From Erythrobacter donghaensis (GTDB lineage Bacteria > Pseudomonadota > Alphaproteobacteria > Sphingomonadales > Sphingomonadaceae), in the NCBI RefSeq assembly GCF_002155425.1, contig NZ_MUYG01000006.1, positions 124,001-188,000 of the forward strand: DNA of 64,000 nt, written 5' to 3'. Position numbers and translations under genes: made by a program. Positions 10,069-17,663 of the stretch are shown piece after piece (position 1 is the first letter of the stretch; every line of letters begins with the position of its first letter). Under the pieces are notes generated by a model. The model had not been told where the DNA came from. It did not search any database and saw only the letters and a list, made by a program, of their open reading frames with translations.

Positions 10069-12822
10069 ATGAAATCCTATACTTCGCTTCGCGCGATGGC
10101 GCTGCTCGGTGCGGGCATGGCACTGGTGCCGACCGCCGCTTGGGCACAGGACGCCGACACCACCGAGGATGATCAGGCCCAGGCCGAAAACGTCATCATC
10201 GTCACCGCACAGGGCCGCTCGCAGGCGCTCGCCGACGTGCCGGTCGCGATCTCGGCGATCAATGCCGAAACGCTGCTGAACAGCGGCGCGAACGACATCC
10301 GCGCGCTCAACCAGGTCGCACCGTCGCTGCTGGTCTCCTCGACCGGCTCGGAAGCCAACGGCTCGGCGCGTATCCGCGGCATCGGCACGGTCGGCGACAA
10401 CCCCGGCCTCGAAAGCTCGGTGCCGGTGTTCATCGACGGCGTCTATCGTTCGCGTTCGGGCATCGGCCTCAACGAACTGGGCGAAATCGACCGGATCGAA
10501 GTGCAGCGCGGCCCGCAAGGCACGCTCGGTGGGCGCAATTCCTCGGCCGGTCTCATCAGCATCTTTTCGAAGAAGCCCGAATTCACCTTCGGTGGAACCG
10601 GCGAAGTCACCTACGGCAACTACGATTTCGTGCGGATCGGCGGCAGCGTCACCGGCCCGATCAGCGACACGTTAGCCGCGCGGGTCGACGGCATCCTCGT
10701 CAAGCGCGACGGGTTCTATTTCGATCCCGCCAACAACACCGACGTCAATGATCGCGACCGCTATTTCGTGCGCGGACAGCTGCTGTTCGAGCCGACTCCG
10801 GATATCTCGGTCCGCCTGATCGGGGACTACACCTTCCGTGAGGAAAAGTGCTGCGCGGCGACCTATGTCGACAACAGCGTCAACCCCTTCATCGGTTCGC
10901 TGAACAACCCCTCCACCCCGCTGACTCCGCTGTCGCCCAACGGCAACAACATCATCAACGTGTTGCGCGATCTTGGCCAGGATCTCGGCGCCTTCAACCA
11001 GGGCTATGGCCGGGCCATCTCGGTCACACCGGGTCGCAGCTTTGCCGGTCAGACCAAGGATTACGGCGTTTCGGGCCAGATCGACTGGGATTTCGGCAAT
11101 GTCAGGCTGACCTCGATCACCGCCTACCGCGAATATCGCTCGGGTCAGGCGTCGGATACCGATTACGGCACGGTCGACATTCTCTATCGCGGTGAAAGCG
11201 ACGAGGCCTACCGCCAGTTCCACACCTTCACGCAGGAAGTGCGCCTGCAGGGCGAAGCCTTCGACGGAACGCTCGACTGGCTGGTCGGCGGCTTCTTCGC
11301 CAACGAAAAGCTGACCGTGCGCGACAATCTGCGCTTCGGCAGCCAGTATGGCCGCTTCGCCAATTGCCGCATCGTCTCGGGCGGCGGTCTGGCGGGGCTC
11401 TATTCGCCGACCAACCCGCTCTGCGTCCTGCCCGGCGTCGGCCCGGCGACGCTGGCGGGTGCGACCGGCGCATCCGGCCCCGACATCGTTGCCGCCTTCA
11501 CGGCGCTCGACGGGCTCAACGATCGCGGCTCGACGATCGACAATTACTTCCAGGACGGCACCAACTGGGCGCTGTTCACGCACAACATCGTGAACATCAC
11601 CGATCGCCTCGCCCTGACCCTCGGCCTGCGTTACACCAACGACAAGAAGGACTTCTCGGCCACCTTCGGCAACGACAACACCGTCTGCACCACGGTGCAG
11701 GGGCTGGTGCTTGACGATCTGTCCAGCACCAACGCCACCGCCCGCGCGCTGGCCGGAGCGCTGATCGGCCTGTCCTGTCAGGGCAACTCGACCGCCGAAC
11801 TCAACGGCGTGTCGATCCGCGACAACCGCAAGGAAGACGAATGGACCGGCACGGCGATCCTCTCCTTCAAGGCGACCGACGACCTGCTGCTCTATGCGAG
11901 CTTCGCGCGCGGTTACAAGGCGGGCGGCTTCAACCTTGACCGTTCGGCGCTGAAGGCCCCGATCCAGCCCTTCGCAGCCACCACAGGCGGTGCGCAGGCG
12001 CTGGTGAGCAGGCTCCAGTTCGATCCCGAGCTGGTCGACAGCTACGAAATCGGCGCCAAGTACGCGACCGGCCCCTTCAGCCTGAGCCTTGCCGCATTCC
12101 GTTCGGATTTCAGCAACTTCCAGCTGAACACCTTCAACGGGACGGTGTTCCTGGTGCAGAATATCAACGGCTGTAACGGCGATCTCGTGGGCGGCCCGGA
12201 CTCCGACACCGACACCAGCGGGGCGACCGGTTCCTGCGCGGCGGGCGATGTCGGTTACGGCGTGCGCACGCAGGGTCTGGAACTCGAAGCGCAGATGAAC
12301 CCGGCGGCCGATCTCAACATCGCCGCGGGCCTCACCTACGCCAAGACCGACTACCGCGGCGATCTCGTCGGCAATGCGGCGGGCGCCCCGCTCGATCCGG
12401 CGCTGCGCAAGCTGCCCGGTGACAACCTGTCGAACGCGCCCGAATGGGTCGCCACCGGCAGCTTCACCTGGACGCCCCCGATCGGCGACAGCGGCCTTTC
12501 GGCACTGTTCTACATGGATGGCCGCCTGACCTCGGACTTCAACACCGGCTCCGACCTCTTCCCGCAGAAGGAACAGGATGGTTTCGCGCTGTTCAACGCC
12601 CGCGTTGGCATCCGTGGTCCGGAGCAGAAGTGGTCGATCGAGTTCTGGGGCCAGAACATCTTCGACAAGGACTACGCCCAGGTCGCCTTCAACTCGCCCT
12701 TCCAGGCGGGCACAACCTCGGCACCTTTCGTCGATCCCCAGTATCCGGGTGGCCGTCAGATCTTCTCGCAGTTCCTCGCCGAACCGCGCACCTACGGGAT
12801 CACCGGACGGTTCAACTTCTGA
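10069..12822 (+). CDS. TonB-dependent outer-membrane receptor
   Basis: 917 aa. Start ATG 10069 gives a signal peptide ending ALVPTAAWAQ and is preceded by AGGGAGAGA; an upstream in-frame start would precede it with 19 charged residues. After the signal comes the plug domain (VIIVTAQGRSQALADVPVAIS; RIRGIGTVGDNPG; VEVQRGPQGTLGGRNSSAG), then a 22-strand-type barrel ending in phenylalanine (YGITGRFNF). Several cysteine pairs sit in predicted outer loops (for example EEKCCAAT and the C...C around positions 12175-12240 nt). Such receptors import siderophores, vitamins, glycans or aromatic compounds using TonB; no neighbouring catabolic gene points to the ligand. A strong terminator follows. Confidence 0.95.
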   Translation: MKSYTSLRAMALLGAGMALVPTAAWAQDADTTEDDQAQAENVIIVTAQGRSQALADVPVAISAINAETLLNSGANDIRALNQVAPSLLVSSTGSEANGSARIRGIGTVGDNPGLESSVPVFIDGVYRSRSGIGLNELGEIDRIEVQRGPQGTLGGRNSSAGLISIFSKKPEFTFGGTGEVTYGNYDFVRIGGSVTGPISDTLAARVDGILVKRDGFYFDPANNTDVNDRDRYFVRGQLLFEPTPDISVRLIGDYTFREEKCCAATYVDNSVNPFIGSLNNPSTPLTPLSPNGNNIINVLRDLGQDLGAFNQGYGRAISVTPGRSFAGQTKDYGVSGQIDWDFGNVRLTSITAYREYRSGQASDTDYGTVDILYRGESDEAYRQFHTFTQEVRLQGEAFDGTLDWLVGGFFANEKLTVRDNLRFGSQYGRFANCRIVSGGGLAGLYSPTNPLCVLPGVGPATLAGATGASGPDIVAAFTALDGLNDRGSTIDNYFQDGTNWALFTHNIVNITDRLALTLGLRYTNDKKDFSATFGNDNTVCTTVQGLVLDDLSSTNATARALAGALIGLSCQGNSTAELNGVSIRDNRKEDEWTGTAILSFKATDDLLLYASFARGYKAGGFNLDRSALKAPIQPFAATTGGAQALVSRLQFDPELVDSYEIGAKYATGPFSLSLAAFRSDFSNFQLNTFNGTVFLVQNINGCNGDLVGGPDSDTDTSGATGSCAAGDVGYGVRTQGLELEAQMNPAADLNIAAGLTYAKTDYRGDLVGNAAGAPLDPALRKLPGDNLSNAPEWVATGSFTWTPPIGDSGLSALFYMDGRLTSDFNTGSDLFPQKEQDGFALFNARVGIRGPEQKWSIEFWGQNIFDKDYAQVAFNSPFQAGTTSAPFVDPQYPGGRQIFSQFLAEPRTYGITGRFNF

Positions 12823-12841
12823 GCCGCGGCAGTATCGCTGA

Positions 12842-12882
12842 AACGAAGGGGCGCTCCGGCAACGGGGCGCCCTTTTTCGTTC
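12842..12882. terminator. Rho-independent terminator, probably bidirectional
   Basis: Stem AACGAAGGGGCGC pairs with GCGCCCTTTTTCGTT (one G-T pair, one extra T) around a short loop, with the T-run inside the right arm. It lies between the convergent TonB receptor gene and the 12881-13351 gene and can serve both strands. Confidence 0.85.
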
Positions 12883-13351
12883 AGTCTTCGTCGGTCGCCA
12901 GCAACAGCGCGATGGCCTCATCGTCGAAGGCGACAAAGGCCCATTCGAAGGTGGCATCGGTGATCGGGTTCCAGCCGAAATACATCCGGTTGGTGACGAT
13001 CTGGCATGAGCGGGCATCGAAGCAGGCGAGGAACTGCGCGCCCATCGCCAAGGCATCGGCCTCGCCCAGCCAAGGCTCGCGCGAATAGACCATGTTGCGG
13101 CTGAAGGCTTCGACCAGCGCCGCGAGCGCCGAGCGCGGCGCATCCGGCGCGCCCTCGGCATCCAGCAACTCCCAGTTTCCGCCGATCGGCTTGTAGCCAA
13201 GGCCGGTCACGAAAGCGTCGGCGCGGGCGGTGTGAAGCGCGGCGGTGTCGCCGACCGGATGCGTTACGATGCGGACCGCAGCCGAATCGGCGCTCAGCCG
13301 GTCGCTCCAGCGGGCGATGAAGGCATCGAGCCGGGCAAGCGTGCCCGTCAT
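12881..13351 (-). CDS. Conserved-looking hypothetical protein
   Basis: 156 aa, starting MTGTLARLDAFIARW. No signal peptide or membrane helix; acidic C-terminus (FDDEAIALLLATDED). I recognise no domain. It contains CQIVTNRMYFGWNPITDATFEWAFVAFDDE, which reads like a compact alpha/beta fold and not a random frame. It starts 8 nt after the stop of yggS on the same strand, so the two are probably one transcript ending at the terminator. A longer frame continues upstream but crosses yggS in another phase and is not protein-like. Confidence 0.7.
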   Translation of the reverse strand: MTGTLARLDAFIARWSDRLSADSAAVRIVTHPVGDTAALHTARADAFVTGLGYKPIGGNWELLDAEGAPDAPRSALAALVEAFSRNMVYSREPWLGEADALAMGAQFLACFDARSCQIVTNRMYFGWNPITDATFEWAFVAFDDEAIALLLATDED

Positions 13352-13359
13352 CGCGGCGG

Positions 13360-14034
13360 TCAACCCCGCGCGCCGAACAGCGCCGTGCCCACCCGGACAT
13401 GGGTCGCGCCGAGCATCACTGCAGTCTCGTAATCGCCGCTCATGCCCATGCTGAGGCCGGCCTCGCCCCCGGACAAACCAACGTCCGCTGCGAGCTTCGC
13501 CAGCAGCGCGAAAAACGGCGCGGCCTCGGTCTCGGCGGGCGGAATGCACATCAGCCCGGCAAGCGGGATGTCGGCGGCGCGCACCTGTTCGAGAAAGGCG
13601 GGCAGTTCCGCAATCGGGCAGCCGCCCTTCTGCGCCTCGTCGCCGATATTGACCTGCACGAAGCACGGCACGCGCCGCCCGGCCTTGTCCATCGCCTTGG
13701 CGAGCGCGGTCAGCAGGCTGGGGCGGTCGAGCGAGTGGATATAGTCGAACAGCGCGACCGCTTCTTCCGCCTTGTTCGATTGCAGCTGACCGATCAGGTG
13801 CAATTCGATGTCGGGATGGGCCTCGCGCAACGCTGGCCACTTGCCCTGCGCCTCCTGCACCCGGTTCTCGCCGAACACGCGCTGGCCGGCGTCGATCAGC
13901 GGCTGAATCGCGGGCGCCTCGTGCGTCTTGCTGACCGCGATCAGGGTCACGTCCTCGGGGCTGCGCCGCGCGGGCTTGCAAACGCGGGCGATATTGGCGC
14001 GGATCTCGGCGAGGCGGGTGGCTGCATTTGTCAT
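13360..14034 (-). CDS. YggS/PROSC-family pyridoxal phosphate homeostasis protein
   Basis: 224 aa, a normal length. PLP-binding single-domain TIM barrel that buffers PLP and affects amino-acid and keto-acid metabolism. Landmarks: LIAVSKTH with the PLP lysine, VFGENRVQEAQGKW, HLIGQLQSNK, GLMCIPP, LSMGMSGDYETAVMLGATHVRVGTALFG. All standard motifs are present. It is divergent with and overlaps the ThiE-like gene by 2 nt (start codons back to back), so any promoter for either must lie inside the other gene. Confidence 0.96.
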   Translation of the reverse strand: MTNAATRLAEIRANIARVCKPARRSPEDVTLIAVSKTHEAPAIQPLIDAGQRVFGENRVQEAQGKWPALREAHPDIELHLIGQLQSNKAEEAVALFDYIHSLDRPSLLTALAKAMDKAGRRVPCFVQVNIGDEAQKGGCPIAELPAFLEQVRAADIPLAGLMCIPPAETEAAPFFALLAKLAADVGLSGGEAGLSMGMSGDYETAVMLGATHVRVGTALFGARG

Positions 14035-14593
14035 GGCCGCGCTCTATAGCGGCTGGGTGACGCGCGCAAAGACCCTCCCCGCCCTGTGGCTGATCTCCGA
14101 CGCGCGCAATGATGCCGGGCTGGAACGCGCGCTGGCGCGGCTGCCGCGCGGGTCGGGGCTGATTTACCGGCATTATCATCTCGAGGGGCCAGAGCGGCTC
14201 GCGCGGTTCCGGGCGCTGCGGCGGGTCGCGCGCCGACACGGCCATGTGGTGATCCTCGCCGATTCGGCCCTGACCGCGCGCGAATGGGGGGCGGACGGGA
14301 TCTATGGCGCGCCGCGCAGCCTGTGGCCGCGCAGACACGGCCTGCTGCATCTCGCCACGGCGCATGACATGGGCGAGCTGGGGTTGGCGGCAAGGCTCGG
14401 CGCGGATGCGGCGCTGCTGTCGCCGGTGTTCGCGACCCGCTCGCACCCCGGAGGCGCGACGCTCGGCCCGGTGCGCTTCCAGCTGCTGGCGCGGCAGGCC
14501 GGACTGCCGGTCATCGCACTCGGCGGAATGACCCGCCACAGCGCCCGCGCGCTCGGCTGGCCCCGCTGGGCGGCAATCGACGGGTTGAGCTAG
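14033..14593 (+). CDS. Thiamine phosphate synthase/TenI-like protein (degenerate)
   Basis: 186 aa from ATG 14033; GTG 14057 is an alternative. A TIM-barrel ThiE/TenI relative: VVILADS, GADGIYGAPRS, ADAALLSPVFATRSHPGGATLGP, LPVIALGGMTRHSAR. Classic ThiE has HLGQ-D after GADG and joins HMP-PP with thiazole phosphate; that motif is missing, so this is more likely a TenI-like or ThiE paralogue of unknown activity. No other thi gene is nearby. Start lies within the divergent yggS start. Confidence 0.75.
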   Translation: MAALYSGWVTRAKTLPALWLISDARNDAGLERALARLPRGSGLIYRHYHLEGPERLARFRALRRVARRHGHVVILADSALTAREWGADGIYGAPRSLWPRRHGLLHLATAHDMGELGLAARLGADAALLSPVFATRSHPGGATLGPVRFQLLARQAGLPVIALGGMTRHSARALGWPRWAAIDGLS

Positions 14594-14670
14594 CGCCAAC
14601 GCCTCGTCGCTCTTTCCTTGACCGGAGTCCGCGCAGGATTCATAATTTGTTCCGCACAGGAGACACCCCC

Positions 14671-17082
14671 ATGGCCAGCCGCGCGGTCGCACCCGTCAAA
14701 CCCAATCGCCAGACCGACGCCGAATGGCGCGCGGGCCTGCGCCGCTCGCTCCGCCGTATCGCGCAGATGACCGGCGCGGGGCTGCTGCTGGGCGCGGCGG
14801 TGTTCCTTGCGCTCGCGCTGGCGAGCTACACCCAGACCGACCCCAGCCCCTCCACCGCGGCCGACCCGTCGCAGGTCGCCAACTGGATGGGCGCGCGCGG
14901 GGCTTGGGTGGCGGACCGGGTGCTGCTGATCTTCGGCCTGCCCGGCGTGCTGCTGCTGCCGCTGCTCTATGTCAGCGCGCGCAAGCTGTGGCGCGATGTC
15001 GAGAATGGCGACGCGCCAGAGACCACCGCCTGGTGGATGCCGACCGCGCTGCTGCTGATCGCGATGACGCTGATCGCTATCGTGCTCAGCCTCGCCTTCG
15101 AAGGGCCGGGCGGAACGCTGCCCGCACAGGCCGGGGGGCTCGCGGGTCTGCTTGGCGCGGGCGCGGTGCAGGCGGTCGCGGCACGCTTTGGCGAGGCGGC
15201 AGAGGGGTGGGTGATCCTCGGCCTCGCGCTGACCGCCCTCGCGGTCGGCGTCGGCCTGCTCACCCGCATCTTCGCGATCGACTGGCGCGTTTTGATGAGC
15301 CTGCCCGAATTTCTCGGCGGCGGCTCGCTTGCCGGGCTGCTGCGCCGCCTGCCGCTGCCGGGCCGGAGCAATACGCCCGCGCTGGCCTTTGCCGGGGATG
15401 AGGAGGACGAGGACATCGCCCCCGCCCGCCCGCGCCGCACCGCGAAGAGCGATACAGCCGCACCGCCTGCCGATGATCGCCCGCGCCGTGCGCCCGAAAT
15501 CTCCGATCCCTCGGCCCCGCCCAAGCGCGCCGCCAGCGGCAAGACCGCGCAGCGCGATATGTTCGCGCCCTTTAACCTGCCGAGCCTAGACCTGCTGGCC
15601 GAACCGCCGGTCGACAAAGCGCCCAAGCTCGACAAGCTGGCGCTGGAACGCAACGCCCGCCTGCTCGAAAACGTGCTCGACGATTTCAACGTGAAGGGCG
15701 AGATTACCGCCGTGCGCACCGGCCCGGTGGTGACCATGTACGAGCTTGAGCCTGCGCCGGGCATCAAGGCCAGCCGCGTGGTGGGCCTTGCGGAAGACAT
15801 CGCCCGCAACATGAGCGCGATTTCCGCGCGCGTCTCGCCAATCCCCGGCCGCACCGTGATGGGGATCGAACTGCCCAATCAGGACCGGCAGATGGTGGCG
15901 CTGAAGGAACTCGCCGCCTGCGCCGATTTTGCCGACGCCAAGGGCAGCCTGCCGATCATCCTCGGCAAGGATATCGCGGGTGAGCCGATCATCGCCGATC
16001 TGGCCGCCATGCCGCACTTGCTGGTGGCGGGGACGACAGGCTCGGGTAAATCCGTGGGCCTCAACGTCATCCTGCTGAGCCTACTCTACCGCTTCACCCC
16101 CAGCGAACTGCGCCTGATCCTGATCGATCCCAAGGTGCTCGAGCTCAAGACCTATGACGACATCCCTCACCTGCTCTCGCCGGTGGTGACTGAGCCCGCC
16201 AAGTCGGTGCGCGCGCTGAAATGGGCGGTCGAGGAGATGGAGCGCCGCTACCGGATGATGAGCGCGATTTCCTCGCGCAACATCCACTCCTTCAACGAGA
16301 AGGTCAGCGCCGCGATCGCCAAGGGCAAGCCCTTGGGCCGCCGGGTGCAGACCGGCTTCGACCCCGAAACCGGCGAGCAATTGTTCGAGGAGGAACAGCT
16401 CGATTACCAGCCGCTGCCGCAGATCGTGCTGATCGTCGACGAGCTTGCCGACCTGATGGTGACGGTGGGCAAGGAAATCGAAGTGCTGATCCAGCGCCTC
16501 TCGCAAAAGAGCCGCGCGGCGGGCATCCACCTGATCATGGCGACGCAGCGCCCCTCGGTCGATGTCATCACCGGGGTGATCAAGGCCAACCTGCCGACCC
16601 GCATCAGCTTCAAGGTGACGAGCCGGATCGACAGCCGCACGATCCTCGGCGAACAGGGGGCCGAGCAGCTGCTGGGCCGGGGCGACATGCTCTACAAGCC
16701 CAACACCGGGGCGATGGTGCGCGTCCACGGGCCGTTCGTCTCGGACGAAGAGGTCGAGGCGGTAGCCGATCACTGGCGCGCGCAGGGCTCGCCCGAATAT
16801 GTCGATGCCGTCACCGAGGAGCCCGAGGAAGGCTTCGGCTTCGGTTTTGAGGACGACCTCACCGCCTCGGACAATCCCGAAGAGCGCAAGTACCGCCAGG
16901 CCTGCCAGATCGTGTTCGAGAACCAGAAGGCGTCCGGCAGCTGGCTCCAGCGCCAGATGGGCGTGGGCTACAACACCGCCGCCAAGTGGATCGAGCGGAT
17001 GGAGGAAGACGGCTTCGTCGGCCCCGCCAACCACGTCGGCCGCCGCGAGATCTATCGCGACAAGGACGGTAATCCGTTGTGA
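14671..17082 (+). CDS. ftsK: DNA translocase FtsK
   Basis: 803 aa. Septal double-stranded-DNA pump that resolves chromosome dimers at the division site. N-terminal four-helix membrane part (about 25-215), a linker rich in Pro/Arg/Ala, the alpha/beta RecA-like motor with Walker A AGTTGSGKSVGLN (about 452) and Walker B QIVLIVDELADLM, and the C-terminal gamma winged helix (last about 65 residues, SGSWLQRQMGVGYNTAAKWI) that reads KOPS. ATG 14671 is preceded by CAGGAGA; an upstream TTG at 14647 adds eight residues without better support. The stop overlaps the next start (GTGA). Confidence 0.97.
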   Translation: MASRAVAPVKPNRQTDAEWRAGLRRSLRRIAQMTGAGLLLGAAVFLALALASYTQTDPSPSTAADPSQVANWMGARGAWVADRVLLIFGLPGVLLLPLLYVSARKLWRDVENGDAPETTAWWMPTALLLIAMTLIAIVLSLAFEGPGGTLPAQAGGLAGLLGAGAVQAVAARFGEAAEGWVILGLALTALAVGVGLLTRIFAIDWRVLMSLPEFLGGGSLAGLLRRLPLPGRSNTPALAFAGDEEDEDIAPARPRRTAKSDTAAPPADDRPRRAPEISDPSAPPKRAASGKTAQRDMFAPFNLPSLDLLAEPPVDKAPKLDKLALERNARLLENVLDDFNVKGEITAVRTGPVVTMYELEPAPGIKASRVVGLAEDIARNMSAISARVSPIPGRTVMGIELPNQDRQMVALKELAACADFADAKGSLPIILGKDIAGEPIIADLAAMPHLLVAGTTGSGKSVGLNVILLSLLYRFTPSELRLILIDPKVLELKTYDDIPHLLSPVVTEPAKSVRALKWAVEEMERRYRMMSAISSRNIHSFNEKVSAAIAKGKPLGRRVQTGFDPETGEQLFEEEQLDYQPLPQIVLIVDELADLMVTVGKEIEVLIQRLSQKSRAAGIHLIMATQRPSVDVITGVIKANLPTRISFKVTSRIDSRTILGEQGAEQLLGRGDMLYKPNTGAMVRVHGPFVSDEEVEAVADHWRAQGSPEYVDAVTEEPEEGFGFGFEDDLTASDNPEERKYRQACQIVFENQKASGSWLQRQMGVGYNTAAKWIERMEEDGFVGPANHVGRREIYRDKDGNPL

Positions 17083-17504
17083 CCCGCGCGCGGCACGGCT
17101 GCGGTCTTGCTCTTGCCGCGCTGGGCCTGTTGACGGCATGCTGGCAGGATTATCCCGCGCTGCGGCACCAGGCCCAGCCGGATCGCCACGTGTTCACCCT
17201 GGTCGAGAATGATCGCCCGGTAACCCGCTGCCTCACCACCCTCACCGTCAACACCATCAGCCCGCGCTATTTCGCGGATCGGGGCAAAAGCGGCCTCGCC
17301 ATGACCGATTACGTCACGCAAGGGCCCGTGACCGTCTTCGACCGGCCGCGCTGCCTCCGCAGCATCGCCTTTGTCCGGCAGGGCGATGCCTTTCTGTTTG
17401 ACGGGATCGCCCTGCCACCGGGGCCGGAGGGCGGCTTTCTGGTCGCGGTCAGCCTGAAGGAAGGCGGCTTTGCCCATAGCGACGCGATAGCGCTCTCCCG
17501 CTGA
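17079..17504 (+). CDS. Small putative lipoprotein, unknown function
   Basis: 141 aa from GTG 17079, which overlaps the ftsK stop (GTGA), so it is translationally coupled to ftsK. The N-terminus MTRARHGCGLALAALGLLTACW has a basic head, hydrophobic core and lipobox LLTAC. The mature part is about 120 aa with two further cysteines (VTRCLTT and PRCLRS) that could form a disulfide. I do not recognise a family. In related genomes ftsK is often followed by lolA; here lolA lies 23 kb away. Confidence 0.75.
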   Translation: MTRARHGCGLALAALGLLTACWQDYPALRHQAQPDRHVFTLVENDRPVTRCLTTLTVNTISPRYFADRGKSGLAMTDYVTQGPVTVFDRPRCLRSIAFVRQGDAFLFDGIALPPGPEGGFLVAVSLKEGGFAHSDAIALSR

Positions 17505-17663
17505 AGCGCCCGCTTCCTGCTGCCAGCCGCGGCAAGCGGTGCAATTCGGCAACGTCCCGGAACTGTAAACGGGCTGTCATGCGTGTTTCATCCTGACGTC
17601 GTTTGTCCGTCACCAATCGGTGCCACGGGCAAGGCCTCTCTCACGCAACAGGGATGCCAGAAC

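Noticed and set aside
10672..13200. 842-codon minus-strand frame opposite the TonB receptor
   Set aside because: High-GC shadow of a receptor with signal peptide, plug motifs and terminal Phe; the antisense product has no domain.
13352..14692. Upstream extension of the 12881 gene to a 603-residue protein
   Set aside because: The extension runs through yggS out of frame and reads as Arg/Pro/Gly-rich noise.
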